Shown: in pieces, positions 26,994-36,335 of the stretch
Layout: each line of letters opens with the position of its first letter
How positions within the stretch are numbered: position 1 is the first letter of the stretch
Origin: Corynebacterium argentoratense DSM 44202
Lineage (GTDB): Bacteria; Actinomycetota; Actinomycetes; Mycobacteriales; Mycobacteriaceae
Length of the DNA stretch: 64,000 nucleotides
Reading direction: 5' to 3'
Assembly (NCBI RefSeq): GCF_000590555.1
Contig: NC_022198.1
Location: 186,001 to 250,000 of the forward strand
Notes under the pieces: model-generated
What the model saw: only the letters and a program-made list of their open reading frames with translations
The model's database searches: none
Told to the model about the DNA's origin: nothing
Program-made: the position numbers and the translations under genes

Positions 26994-27065
26994 GGATATT
27001 CAGCCTACCGCCGTCGTTGGGTTGTGGTGCGGCGCGATGGGTGGTGTGTGGGGCAAGATGGTCGC

Positions 27066-28199
27066 ATGGATTCCAATGTGACTTTTGATCCCGCGGTGGT
27101 CGATGCGATTGCTTCCATCGACCTTGACCGTATCGGCCAGCCCGGTGGCTTGGATGTTCGAGTGGTGGGGGTGCCGTTGGCGGTGCGTTTCCGTGGGGTT
27201 GATGTGCGTGAGGCCGTGTTGATTAAGGGGCCGGCGGGGTGGGGAGAGTTTGCCCCGTTTAAGGAGTATGAGCCGCAGGAGGCCGCTGCGTGGTTGGCTG
27301 CCGGGATTGAGCAGTCGCATGTGGGTTTGCCTGCTGTAAAGCGTGATTCGGTGGAGGTCAACGCGACGGTTCCAGCGGTCGCGCCGGGGCAGGTGGCTGA
27401 GGTGTTGGATCGCTTCCCGGGGTGCCGGACTGTGAAGGTGAAGGTGGCTGATCGCCCGTGGGAGGAGGGGAGTCTGGATGATGACGTCGCGAGGGTTGCG
27501 GCTGTGCGTGAATATTGTGCTGCCCGCGATGTGGTTGTGCAGATTCGTGTGGATGCCAATCGTGCGTGGTCGGTAGAGCAGGCTACCCAGGCTGTGCGTC
27601 GTTTTGGTCCTTTGCAGTATGTGGAGCAGCCGTGTGCGACGGTTGATGAGCTGGCGCAGTTGCGTGCGACTTTTCCTCGGATGGGTGTGTTTGTGCAGGT
27701 TGCGGCGGATGAGTCTATTCGGCGCGCGGAGGATCCTTTCGAGGTGGCTCGTCGTCGTGCCTGTGATGTGGCGGTGTTGAAGGTGGCGCCGTTGGGTGGG
27801 GTGCGTCGTACGTTGGCGATTGCTGACTTTTTGGCGGAGCAGGGGATTGCGGTGACTATTGCTAGTGCTTTGGACACAGGTGTGGGCATGTACGGGGGGT
27901 TGGTGGCTGCGGCGAATCTGCAGGGGTTCGTGGATGATGATTTGATGGAGGCTCCTCGTTTGGCCGCGGGGTTGGCCACGGGCGGGTTGTTTGAGCCGGG
28001 CGCGGACGTCGTGCCGGATAGTCTTTTCGCCGTTGTTGATGGCGCTATTGCGGTGCCGCGCCAGGCTCCAGTGGTGGATGATCAGCGGTTGGCGGCGGCC
28101 GAGGCCCGGGTGTCGGATGAGGTGCGGCAGTGGTGGTTGGCTCATCTGCGCGCGTCGTTGGTGGAGCTTCGTAAGGCTGTCGGCCTAGAGTCCTGCTAG
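27066..28199 (+). CDS. menC: o-Succinylbenzoate synthase
   Basis: 377 residues, enolase superfamily. It dehydrates SHCHC to o-succinylbenzoate. The N-terminal capping domain is followed by TVKVKVADRP (catalytic Lys), QIRVDANRAWSVEQA (metal Asp), YVEQPC, AADESI and DVAVLKVAPLGGVR, in the order of the barrel motifs. ATG at 27066 is chosen by homology; the frame is open ~260 nt further 5' but that is antisense to menB. The coding sequence is unusually rich in GTG, GGT and TTG codons (G/T-rich + strand). menD starts 17 nt later. Confidence 0.93.
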   Translation: MDSNVTFDPAVVDAIASIDLDRIGQPGGLDVRVVGVPLAVRFRGVDVREAVLIKGPAGWGEFAPFKEYEPQEAAAWLAAGIEQSHVGLPAVKRDSVEVNATVPAVAPGQVAEVLDRFPGCRTVKVKVADRPWEEGSLDDDVARVAAVREYCAARDVVVQIRVDANRAWSVEQATQAVRRFGPLQYVEQPCATVDELAQLRATFPRMGVFVQVAADESIRRAEDPFEVARRRACDVAVLKVAPLGGVRRTLAIADFLAEQGIAVTIASALDTGVGMYGGLVAAANLQGFVDDDLMEAPRLAAGLATGGLFEPGADVVPDSLFAVVDGAIAVPRQAPVVDDQRLAAAEARVSDEVRQWWLAHLRASLVELRKAVGLESC

Positions 28200-28216
28200 C
28201 CCGCTAGAGTGGGCCT

Positions 28217-29959
28217 ATGGATTCTTGCGTTGACGTAGGCATTGCACCGGTGGTTCCTAGTGTTGTGGCCGCGGCGGTTGTGTTGGATGCTGCGGTTGCT
28301 GCTGGGGTGCGTGAGGTTGTAGTGTGCCCGGGTTCGCGTAGCGCCCCGTTGGCGTTGTGCGCGGCGCGGGATCCCCGGGTCCGCGTGCATACCCGCATCG
28401 ACGAGCGTTCCGCTGCGTTTTTTGCCCTCGGCATGGCTAGGGTGACGGGGCGTCCTGCGGTGGTCGTGATGACCTCTGGCACTGCCGTTGCAAACTGTCT
28501 ACCTGCCGTTATTGAGGCCGCGCACGCTCACGTTCCCCTGGTGGTCGCGTCAGCTGATCGCCCCGCTCGCCTGGTGGGCACGGGAGCCAGCCAAACCATT
28601 GACCAGGTGGGAATGTTCGGTGGGTTTGCCGAGTGCGTCAACGTTGAGCCCCTACCGAAGCGCCTCTCTGAGGATGACGCCGCGGAATTCACGCATGCAG
28701 TCAGCATGCTGCGCACCCAGGTGGATCACGCCTTCGCGCAGGTTGGTCCGCAGCACCCCTTGCAGTTAAACCTGCAATTTGACCAACCTCTCGTCGGCAG
28801 TGTTGACGCCGCGACCGCCTGGGTCCGTGAGAATCTTCCGGCCGCAGATGACGCGACGTCATCACCCGCGAAAACGCACGGTGGACAGTGGATCGACCAC
28901 GGCGAAGTCTCCGTGGACCTAAGCAAGCGGACGCTCGTGATCACCGGCGACGAAGCGTGGCAGGTGGAAGGGCTTGAAGACGTCCCCACCATGGCTGAAC
29001 CCACCGCACCCGCACCTTATCTGCCCGTGCACCCCGGTGCGGCGCGACTGTTCCTATCGGAACAGGTCTCCGCGGAAGGCTACGTTGTCGACACCAAACC
29101 GGAACAAGTCATCGTCGTAGGCCACCCCACGCTGCACCGCGGCGTCATGAAGCTACTCAAAGACCCCGACGTGCGGCTGATCGTGCTGTCCCGCACCAAC
29201 CAACTCACCGACCCCTACCGGCGCGCCGACGCCACCGGAACACACATAAAAACCACCGGTGAGCTAGACAAAAACTGGCTCAAAGTATGCTCCGCGGCCT
29301 CCGACCTCGCCGCAGAAACCGTGCGCACCGCCCTCGAAGACGACACCCTCGGATTCACCGGACTGCACGCCGCAGCAGCCGTCGCGGACACACTCGCCGT
29401 GGGCGACACCCTCGTCCTCGGGGCATCCAACCCCGTCCGCGACGCCAGCTTCCTAGGCCTGCCCTACGACGGAGTCTCAACCTACGCCCCCCGCGGCGCC
29501 GCCGGAATCGACGGAACCATCAGCCAAACGCTGGGCGTAGCCGCCGCGACGTCAACACTCAACCCAGAGGAACCCCGCACACCCCGCACCATCGCGCTCC
29601 TCGGCGACGTTACCTTCCTCCACGACGCCGGCGGACTTAATATCCCCGAACACAGCCCCCAACCAGACAACGTCACCATCGTCGTCGCCAACGACTCCGG
29701 CTGCGGCATCTTCGAAACCCTAGAGGCAGGCGACCCCGACTACCGCGACGTCTTCGAACAAGTCTTCGCCACCCCCTGCAACGTCGACATCGCCGCACTC
29801 TGCGACGCATACGACTGGGAATACATCCGCGCCGAAACCACCCAGCAACTCCTCGACGCACTTGTCGACACCTGCGAAAAACCACGCGGCAGAACCATCA
29901 TCGAAGCAATCACCACCCGCACCACCCGACGCGAACTCGCCCACAAGGCACAACTATGA
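28217..29959 (+). CDS. menD: SEPHCHC synthase (2-oxoglutarate decarboxylase activity)
   Basis: 580 residues, ThDP enzyme. It adds a succinyl semialdehyde unit from 2-oxoglutarate to isochorismate, the first committed step of menaquinone synthesis. The N-terminal region has VCPGSRSAPLALCAARDP and RIDERSAAFFALGMA (catalytic Glu), with MTSGTAVANCLPAV; the ThDP pyrophosphate motif is GDVTFLHDAGGL and downstream NDSGCGIFETLE. The first ~460 nt are G-rich on the + strand, and the last ~1 kb is C-rich, so base use switches inside the gene near 28.7-28.9 kb. The stop overlaps the next start as ATGA. Confidence 0.95.
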   Translation: MDSCVDVGIAPVVPSVVAAAVVLDAAVAAGVREVVVCPGSRSAPLALCAARDPRVRVHTRIDERSAAFFALGMARVTGRPAVVVMTSGTAVANCLPAVIEAAHAHVPLVVASADRPARLVGTGASQTIDQVGMFGGFAECVNVEPLPKRLSEDDAAEFTHAVSMLRTQVDHAFAQVGPQHPLQLNLQFDQPLVGSVDAATAWVRENLPAADDATSSPAKTHGGQWIDHGEVSVDLSKRTLVITGDEAWQVEGLEDVPTMAEPTAPAPYLPVHPGAARLFLSEQVSAEGYVVDTKPEQVIVVGHPTLHRGVMKLLKDPDVRLIVLSRTNQLTDPYRRADATGTHIKTTGELDKNWLKVCSAASDLAAETVRTALEDDTLGFTGLHAAAAVADTLAVGDTLVLGASNPVRDASFLGLPYDGVSTYAPRGAAGIDGTISQTLGVAAATSTLNPEEPRTPRTIALLGDVTFLHDAGGLNIPEHSPQPDNVTIVVANDSGCGIFETLEAGDPDYRDVFEQVFATPCNVDIAALCDAYDWEYIRAETTQQLLDALVDTCEKPRGRTIIEAITTRTTRRELAHKAQL

Positions 29960-30417
29960 ACCCACGCGTGCGCAAAAGACTCAACCAACTCATCATGGGC
30001 CTATGGGCATTCGCCATCGTCGGCTGCCTCGGCCTCAGCGTCGGCTGCTACATCGACGACCGCACCATCGCCGCCGACCCCGGCCGAGCTCTCGCACGCG
30101 TCACCAACACCAGCGGAGCACGCACCACCGTCGACTTCCGCGACGAACAAGGCGTCTACCGCTCGCCCCCCAACGGACTGCTCTACCCAACAGGACTATC
30201 CGAAAACCAACTCGTCTACGTCACCTACGCAAAAAGCAACCCCAACCTCGTCAAAGTTGAAAACCGCGCCTGGACGCTATCCCTCATCCCCGCGGCGTCA
30301 TTAATGCTGGCAAGCACACTCATCGCCGCCGCACTATTCGCCGCCGTCGCCTGGGCAAATACAGCCCTACGACGCCGCGCCGAAGCCGCAGCCACCGCAC
30401 GACACCCCAAACACTAG
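29956..30417 (+). CDS. DUF3592-like membrane protein
   Basis: 153 residues with an N-terminal span (~12-33) and a second one near ~110-135, separated by an extracytoplasmic domain (TTVDFRDEQGVYRSPP, QLVYVTYAKSNPNLVKVENRAW), as in DUF3592 proteins. Translationally coupled to menD (ATGA). Function unknown; a gene of this type sits between menD and the mannosyltransferase in related genomes, as far as I recall. Confidence 0.7.
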   Translation: MNPRVRKRLNQLIMGLWAFAIVGCLGLSVGCYIDDRTIAADPGRALARVTNTSGARTTVDFRDEQGVYRSPPNGLLYPTGLSENQLVYVTYAKSNPNLVKVENRAWTLSLIPAASLMLASTLIAAALFAAVAWANTALRRRAEAAATARHPKH

Positions 30418-30424
30418 GAGCCAC

Positions 30425-31627
30425 ATGCGAGCCGCCATTGTCGCCGAATCCTTCCTCCCCAACGTCAACGGAGTCACCAACTCCGTCCTCCGCATCCTGG
30501 AATACCTACGCGACAACGGACACGACGCCCTCGTCATCGCGCCGGGCGCCCGCGACTTCGAAGAAGAAATCCCAGAATACGCAGGGTTTCCCATCGTCCG
30601 CGTGCCCACCATCATGGTGCCGATGATCAACTCGCTACCCATCGGCGTCCCCATGCCCGCAGTGATCAATGCGCTGCGCAGCTTCCACCCCGACGTCATC
30701 CACCTAGCCAGCCCCTTCGTCCTCGGCGGCGCAGGAGCATCCGCCGCGAAACAACTAGACATCCCCTGCGTTGGCGTCTACCAAACCGACGTCGCCGGAT
30801 TCGCACAAAAATACAACCTCGCGCCGCTGATCGCCATGAGCTGGGAATGGACCAAAGCCATCCACAACAAATGCCAACTCACCCTCGCGCCCAGCAGCGC
30901 CACCATCAGCACCCTCCGAAGCCACGGCATACGCAACGTCCACCAATGGGCCAGGGGAGTCGACGCCCAACGCTTCAACCCCAGCAAACGCAGCCAACAA
31001 CTGCGCACACAATGGAACCCCACGGGCGCACAAACAATCGTCGGATACGTCGGCAGGCTCGCCGCCGAAAAAGGCGTCGAACGGCTAGCACAGGTTGACG
31101 CCCAACCCGACATGCAACTCGTCATCGTCGGCGACGGCCCAGAACGCCCCACACTAGAAGCGCTCATGCCCAACGCCGTATTCACCGGCGCCCTCGACGG
31201 CGAAGAACTCGCACAGGCCTACGCCAGCTTCGACATCTTCTGCCACACCGGAGAATTCGAAACCTTCTGCCAAACCATCCAAGAAGCCCTCGCAAGCGGC
31301 ATCCCCGCAATCGGCCCCAACGCCGGCGGCCCCATCGACCTGATCTGCCCCGGCTCCCACGGCGCCCTCCTCGACGTCGACACCTACCAAGACACCGTCG
31401 TCAACACCATCCGCCAACTACGCGCACCCAACAGTTACCCCACACTGTGCCAAAATGCCCGGGACAGCATCGAAGGAAAAACCTGGGAAGCACTGTGCGA
31501 ACAACTCCTTGATTACTACCAGCAAGCAATGTCCGCGACCTCGCCCCGATGGCGCCGCACCATCGCCGCCCCCATTCAACGCGTACGGCGTGCGGTAGCC
31601 TTGAGGCCGTGGCAAAAGCAACGCTAG
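30425..31627 (+). CDS. mgtA: GDP-mannose-dependent alpha-mannosyltransferase (GT4), MgtA-like
   Basis: 400 residues. GT-B fold family 4 enzyme: N-terminal acceptor domain ([17 protein letters not shown]), [16 protein letters not shown] opening the donor domain, and the EX7E motif in [15 protein letters not shown]. In C. glutamicum the gene at this locus, next to menD and menG, is MgtA (formerly called PimB), which mannosylates glucuronosyl-diacylglycerol for lipomannan-type lipids; I assign it by family and position. The last 19 nt overlap menG, so the two are coupled. Confidence 0.85.
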   Translation: MRAAIVAESFLPNVNGVTNSVLRILEYLRDNGHDALVIAPGARDFEEEIPEYAGFPIVRVPTIMVPMINSLPIGVPMPAVINALRSFHPDVIHLASPFVLGGAGASAAKQLDIPCVGVYQTDVAGFAQKYNLAPLIAMSWEWTKAIHNKCQLTLAPSSATISTLRSHGIRNVHQWARGVDAQRFNPSKRSQQLRTQWNPTGAQTIVGYVGRLAAEKGVERLAQVDAQPDMQLVIVGDGPERPTLEALMPNAVFTGALDGEELAQAYASFDIFCHTGEFETFCQTIQEALASGIPAIGPNAGGPIDLICPGSHGALLDVDTYQDTVVNTIRQLRAPNSYPTLCQNARDSIEGKTWEALCEQLLDYYQQAMSATSPRWRRTIAAPIQRVRRAVALRPWQKQR

Positions 31628-32298
31628 ACAAAAACCCCAAAGACGTCGCCCGCATGTTTGACGACGTCGGCAAAAACTACGACATCACCAACACCGTGCT
31701 GTCGTTCGGACAAGACAAACTGTGGCGTGCCCGCACCCGCAGCCGCCTTGACCTCAAACCGGGTGAAAAAGTCCTCGACCTTGCCGCAGGCACCGCAGTA
31801 TCCACCGAAGAACTCGCAAAATCCGGCGCCTGGATCGTCGCCTGCGATTTCTCCCAAGGCATGCTCGCCGCAGGTAAAGACCGCGACGTCCCCAAAGTAG
31901 TGGGCGATGGAATGCACTTGCCCTTCGCCGACGCCAGCTTCGACGCCGTCACCATCAGCTTCGGCCTCCGCAACATCCACGACTACCGGGCAGGCCTGCG
32001 CGAACTACTACGCGTCACCAAACCCGGCGGACGCATCACCGTCGCTGAATTCTCCACCCCGATCGTGCCCATCTGGTCGACGATCTACAAGGAATACCTC
32101 ATGCGTGCACTCCCCGCAGTCGCCCGCATCGTATCTAGCAACCCCGATGCCTACGAATACCTAGCCGAATCCATCCGCGCATGGCCCAACCAAGAAACGC
32201 TCGCCCAAGCCCTGCGGGAATGCGGCTGGGTCGACGTCGGTTGGCAAAACCTCACCTTCGGAATCACCGCGCTCCACAGCGGAATCAAACCCACCTAA
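31609..32298 (+). CDS. menG: Demethylmenaquinone methyltransferase
   Basis: 229 residues, UbiE/MenG family. It methylates demethylmenaquinone with SAM as the last ring step. Motif I is [16 protein letters not shown], and the UbiE signatures [17 protein letters not shown] and FGLRNIHDY are present. A GTG at 31609 gives the standard N-terminus ([17 protein letters not shown]); the frame opens further upstream inside mgtA. It overlaps mgtA by 19 nt and converges with menJ, 26 nt apart. Confidence 0.94.
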   Translation: MAKATLDKNPKDVARMFDDVGKNYDITNTVLSFGQDKLWRARTRSRLDLKPGEKVLDLAAGTAVSTEELAKSGAWIVACDFSQGMLAAGKDRDVPKVVGDGMHLPFADASFDAVTISFGLRNIHDYRAGLRELLRVTKPGGRITVAEFSTPIVPIWSTIYKEYLMRALPAVARIVSSNPDAYEYLAESIRAWPNQETLAQALRECGWVDVGWQNLTFGITALHSGIKPT

Positions 32299-32324
32299 AG
32301 CCGGCTAGCGTGGGCTCGCGCCAG

Positions 32325-33686
32325 CTAGTTCTGCGTGCCCCACAGCTGATCGGCTGAACCCAGACGCCGCGACAAACCAAACGCCGCACCACCTGCCGCC
32401 CGCCACACACGCGCCACCACATCACGGTCCTCCGGCGTCACCACATTGCCCATCAAACGCGCCGCAGTAGGCATCACCCCACTGCGCATCCCCACAGGGC
32501 CCGCAGCAGGCAAAAACCACGGCAGCGTCAATAAACGACCCAACTCGCGCGCCAGAGAAAACGCCGGCCCATACGTAGCCCGCAGCACCCCCGGCCACAG
32601 GTCCGTCAGCACCCTGCCCGGAGTATCATCCAACAACTCCACCGCAAGCCGAGCAGTCTCCAACGCATAATCAATCCCCTCGCCATTGAGTGGATTGACA
32701 CACCCCGCGGCGTCACCAATCAACGCCCAGTTCTTACCCGCCACATTGCTCACAGCGCCACCCATCGGCAACACCGCGCTAGCAACCCCCTCAGGCTCGG
32801 AAAACTCCCACCCCTCAGCCTGCCCCACACACGACTGCCTGTAAGTACGCAACAGCTTCTTCGTGTTCACCTTCGCAGGACGCCGTGAAGTCGACAACGC
32901 TCCACAGCCAAGATTCACCGAACCATCACCCAAAGGGAAAATCCAGCCATAACCAGGCAAAACATCACCCGATTGCGGGTCCTTTAGCTCCAAATGTGAA
33001 TGGATCCACGGGTCCGAACCCAACGGCGACTCGCAATACGAACGCGCAGCAATCCCATACACATGCTCCTTATGCCACACCCGACCCAACTGCTTCGACA
33101 ACGTCGAGCGAGCACCATCAGCCACAATCACCCACCGCGGCTCCACCCTCAACTCCGCCCGATCAGCACCCCCAGCAGACGCCACCACAACGCTACGCAA
33201 CCTGCCATCCACCACCACAGGATCCCGAACCACAGCCCCACCCAACGCACGCACACCAGGCTGCTCACACGCATGCGACGCCAACAACCAATCCAACTGG
33301 GTACGCCGCATCGCCGACCCCACCGGCGCAAAACCAGCAACCGGCCCCGGCTTCGGCCACGGACACTCCACCGAAGCACCAAAACCATGCAACATCAGCC
33401 CTCGATTGCGATAACCCCCAACCCCCACAGCATCCGCAACACCCAGCGCCTCCAACTCATGCATCGCCCGCGGCGTCAAACCATCCCCACACGTCTTATC
33501 CCGAGGAAACACCGCCTGATCCACCAACAACACCTCAAACCCCCGACGCGCCGCATGAAACGCAGCAGCAGACCCCGCAGGACCAGCCCCCACCACCAAC
33601 ACATCCACCCGCGCCACCAGCGACGGAAACACAGACGCGACGTCATCATCAAGACCAAAACCAAGAGGAAAAACCACGAACCCCAT
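32325..33686 (-). CDS. menJ: Menaquinone reductase (geranylgeranyl reductase family), MenJ-like
   Basis: 453 residues from the chosen ATG at 33686. FAD-binding N-terminus VLVVGAGPAGSAAAF, FAD-interacting DKTCGDGLTPRAM, and the GD motif IGDAAGCVNPLNGEGI. In actinobacteria the MenJ protein saturates one isoprene unit of menaquinone to give MK(H2); the men-cluster context supports that over chlorophyll-type geranylgeranyl reductase. The start may be later (before VARVDVLVVG), since the first ~25 residues are not conserved in the family. Divergent from the prenyl synthase. Confidence 0.88.
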   Translation of the reverse strand: MGFVVFPLGFGLDDDVASVFPSLVARVDVLVVGAGPAGSAAAFHAARRGFEVLLVDQAVFPRDKTCGDGLTPRAMHELEALGVADAVGVGGYRNRGLMLHGFGASVECPWPKPGPVAGFAPVGSAMRRTQLDWLLASHACEQPGVRALGGAVVRDPVVVDGRLRSVVVASAGGADRAELRVEPRWVIVADGARSTLSKQLGRVWHKEHVYGIAARSYCESPLGSDPWIHSHLELKDPQSGDVLPGYGWIFPLGDGSVNLGCGALSTSRRPAKVNTKKLLRTYRQSCVGQAEGWEFSEPEGVASAVLPMGGAVSNVAGKNWALIGDAAGCVNPLNGEGIDYALETARLAVELLDDTPGRVLTDLWPGVLRATYGPAFSLARELGRLLTLPWFLPAAGPVGMRSGVMPTAARLMGNVVTPEDRDVVARVWRAAGGAAFGLSRRLGSADQLWGTQN

Positions 33687-33870
33687 TGTGCCCACAACAC
33701 CCCAAAGCAACAACAACCCCCACCCCAACACAACACAGAAGCCATCGAGGGTGCGCCCAACCCCACTAATCGGCTACGGTTATGGGCTAGTGACTAACCA
33801 CCCGGCAGCGCACCCCACACGGGACGCCCCGCCGGACAAAACAAACCCAACCACGAGGACTACACACAAC

Positions 33871-34866
33871 ATGACCACGACCGGTGCGAAAATTACCCGC
33901 AGCGCCGGGCTCGACTCTGCTATCGACACCGGAATGGCCCAGGTCGAACAGCTCCTCCGCGAGCAACTAGCTCAGGGCGAAACATTCCTCAGCGACAAAG
34001 TCCAGCACCTCGCATTCGCCGGCGGAAAACGCTTCCGCCCCATGTTCGCGCTCCTCGCATCCCAATACGGCACCCGCCCGGGTAACCCAGACGTCATCAA
34101 AGCCGCCGCAGTGGTCGAAATGACCCACCTGGCCACCCTCTACCACGACGACGTCATGGACGAAGCCGCCTACCGACGCGGCGTCAAAAGCGCCAACGCA
34201 CGCTGGTCAAACTCCGTAGCCATCCTCGCCGGCGACTACCTCCTCGCCCACGCATCACACCTCATGGCCCAACTAGGCACCGACACCGTCGCACACTTCG
34301 CAGACACCTTCGGAGAGCTCGTCACCGGTCAAATGCGCGAAACCCTCGGCGCCGAAGACCGCGAGCCCATCGAGCACTACATGGACGTCATCAAAGAAAA
34401 AACCGGTGTGCTGATCGCCTCCGCAGGCTACCTCGGCAGCCTCCACGCCGGGGCCCAACCCGGACACATCGAAGCCCTCCGCGGATTCGGCGCAGACATC
34501 GGAATCATCTTCCAAATCGTCGACGACATCATCGACATCTACTCCACCCCCGAGGAATCCGGCAAGACCCCCGGAACCGATCTCCGCGAAGGCGTATTTA
34601 CCCTGCCAGTTCTGTATGCGCTAGCTGAAGACACCGCCGTTGGGGAAGAGCTGCGCGGGCTGCTCACCGGCCCGCTGACCAACGACGATGACGTCGCGCG
34701 CGCCCTGGATCTCCTGGCGCAAACCACCGGCCGACAACGCGCACTCGAGCAGGTCTACGCATACCGAGACTCCGCCAACAACTGGCTGGAACAACTCCCC
34801 GCTGACGCCCCAGCCACTGGTGCACTGCGCGAGCTGATGGCGTTCACCATCGAACGCGTCGGGTAG
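33871..34866 (+). CDS. ispB: Polyprenyl diphosphate synthase
   Basis: 331 residues, trans-isoprenyl diphosphate synthase. The first Asp-rich motif is YHDDVMDEA and the second VDDIIDIY; the GGKRFRP motif is near residue 46. It builds the long side chain that MenA attaches, so it completes the menaquinone set. ATG at 33871 fits homologues; the frame is open 5' for 61 codons but encodes a basic low-complexity stretch. Chain length cannot be read reliably from sequence. Confidence 0.92.
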   Translation: MTTTGAKITRSAGLDSAIDTGMAQVEQLLREQLAQGETFLSDKVQHLAFAGGKRFRPMFALLASQYGTRPGNPDVIKAAAVVEMTHLATLYHDDVMDEAAYRRGVKSANARWSNSVAILAGDYLLAHASHLMAQLGTDTVAHFADTFGELVTGQMRETLGAEDREPIEHYMDVIKEKTGVLIASAGYLGSLHAGAQPGHIEALRGFGADIGIIFQIVDDIIDIYSTPEESGKTPGTDLREGVFTLPVLYALAEDTAVGEELRGLLTGPLTNDDDVARALDLLAQTTGRQRALEQVYAYRDSANNWLEQLPADAPATGALRELMAFTIERVG

Positions 34867-34982
34867 GGCACGTAGCCTGTAGAGCCTGTAGAGCGGGGGC
34901 TTGTGGAGCAGTGCCTGTAGGTTGCATTTGCGTGCGACAGGGGAGTTAGTAGGCCTGCAGAATTGCCATTTAAGCTGGTAAT

Positions 34983-35010
34983 TTGTTCCACAGTGGGGGT
35001 GGTGTAGTAA
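34983..35010 (+). promoter_or_regulatory. Promoter for tRNA-Tyr
   Basis: TTGTTC (34983-34988), 16-bp spacer, TAGTAA (35005-35010). It lies 49 nt before the tRNA gene. The stretch 34867-35058 otherwise holds nothing coding. Confidence 0.5.
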
Positions 35011-35058
35011 AGTTTTCCACGCAACAAACCACGCCCTAGGGCGCAGGTTTTGTAGCTC

Positions 35059-35140
35059 GCCAGGTTGCCCGAGCGGCCAAAGGGAGCGGATTGTAAATCC
35101 GTCGGCTTCGCCTACGTTGGTTCGAATCCATCACCTGGCA
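35059..35140 (+). tRNA. tRNA-Tyr (GTA)
   Basis: 82 nt with a class II variable arm. Acceptor stem GCCAGGT pairs with ACCTGGC, discriminator A. Anticodon GTA at 35093-35095. The T-loop GGTTCGAATCC is intact. Confidence 0.95.
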
Positions 35141-35145
35141 CAGGT

Positions 35146-35179
35146 AAAACCCCGGACGTCCATGACGCTCGGGGTTTTT
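35146..35179 (+). terminator. Terminator after tRNA-Tyr
   Basis: AAAACCCCG pairs with CGGGGTTTT around a 15-nt loop, followed by a T. The stretch 35180-35402 shows no gene. Confidence 0.65.
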
Positions 35180-35402
35180 GCATGCCCCGCCGGGCCTGTC
35201 TGCTGGCACGGTAGATCGGCGGCACGTTTTGTCAGTGAATCACTCACAAAATCGAGCAACAATGGCCGCACCTTGGATGCTCTAATAGGGGGCTAATAGT
35301 GCCATTGTACTGTAGATTTGTAAGAATTCGGGGTGATGGGTTAATCTTGTTCAGGCTTCAACGAGAGCGCGGCATTTAAATGTTGCATCTTGGTTTGGCT
35401 GC

Positions 35403-35475
35403 GCCCCCTTAGCTCAGTCGGCAGAGCGTTTCCATGGTAAGGAAAAGGTCGACAGTTCGATTCTGTCAGGGGGCT
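35403..35475 (+). tRNA. tRNA-Thr (GGT)
   Basis: 73 nt. Acceptor GCCCCCT pairs with AGGGGGC, discriminator T. Anticodon GGT at 35436-35438 in a TTTCC/GGAAA-type stem; T-loop CAGTTCGATTCTG. Confidence 0.95.
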
Positions 35476-35535
35476 CTGTTTTTTATTGATAGCTGCTTCG
35501 CTCCAAGCGAGGAAGTGGTCAGTAAAATACGGTGA

Positions 35536-35607
35536 GGCGGTGTAGCTCAGTGGTAGAGCAAACGACTCATAATCGTTGTGTCGCGAGTTCAATTCTCGCC
35601 ATCGCTA
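35536..35607 (+). tRNA. tRNA-Met (CAT), elongator type
   Basis: 72 nt. Acceptor GGCGGTG pairs with CATCGCT (two G-U pairs), discriminator A. Anticodon CAT at 35568-35570. The first acceptor base pair is present, unlike bacterial initiator tRNA, so it is an elongator Met (or a CAT-Ile to be lysidine-modified, less likely). Confidence 0.9.
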
Positions 35608-35635
35608 CTGAGAACAGCGTAGACGCTTAAAATGC

Positions 35636-35670
35636 ACCCCAGAGCCTAAACGTTCTGGGGTTTATTTTTT
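35636..35670 (+). terminator. Terminator after tRNA-Met
   Basis: CCCCAGA pairs with TCTGGGG (35637-35643 with 35654-35660), followed by a T-rich run. Confidence 0.75.
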
Positions 35671-35815
35671 CCTACAGCTTGTTCTCTAAACAAAGACGAC
35701 AGTCTCAAGCGTGACTAACGCACATCCTTTAGTTTGGTGTTGGTTGCCTTTCTGGTACTGTTGTCACAGTGTTCGCGAAGAGCCACCCAAAAGGGTTGCT
35801 TCGAAGAACATGCCT

Positions 35816-35888
<73 letters not shown>

Positions 35889-35917
35889 CAAAATTTCCTC
35901 TTAAATCTAGGAGTGTT

Positions 35918-36256
35918 GTGTCCGACGATCTGCAGCCTGAGAATAAGGACCTGCGTCCTTCCGGTAAGCGCCAGGTTGTTGGTGTCTCTGCGTCCGCAAC
36001 AACCTCCTCCGAGGCCTACGCTGCACGACGTGCAAAAGAAAACAAAGCTGAACTTGAAGAGTCCGGCCGTGGAGCAGTCAAAGACTTCTTCCCCGAAGTT
36101 GTCGATGAGATGAAGCGTGTCATCTGGCCGACCGGTCGCCAGATGGTTAACTACACCGCCATCGTGTTGGCATTTTTGATCGTCTTGACCGCGATCGTTG
36201 CTGGCGTTGACTTCCTTGCCGGCCTGGGGGTTGAGAAAGTCCTCATTCGCGACTAG
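35918..36256 (+). CDS. secE: Preprotein translocase subunit SecE
   Basis: 112 residues. The C-terminal part has the single conserved membrane helix (VNYTAIVLAFLIVLTAIVAGVDFL) after the amphipathic VVDEMKRVIWPTGRQM motif of SecE. The N-terminal ~45 residues are charged and variable. SecE clamps the SecY channel. GTG at 35918 with AGGAG at 35909-35913; an open frame further 5' would run through the tRNA gene and is not real. Confidence 0.94.
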   Translation: MSDDLQPENKDLRPSGKRQVVGVSASATTSSEAYAARRAKENKAELEESGRGAVKDFFPEVVDEMKRVIWPTGRQMVNYTAIVLAFLIVLTAIVAGVDFLAGLGVEKVLIRD

Positions 36257-36335
36257 TCTTAATCACAGTATTCGTTTTATCCCGCTTCCCGCACCTGGGT
36301 AGGCGGGATAAATTTTTGACATGTGGAGTGTTTCT

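Noticed and set aside
26808..27065. An extended N-terminus for menC
   Set aside because: It overlaps menB on the other strand and homologues begin at the ATG at 27066.
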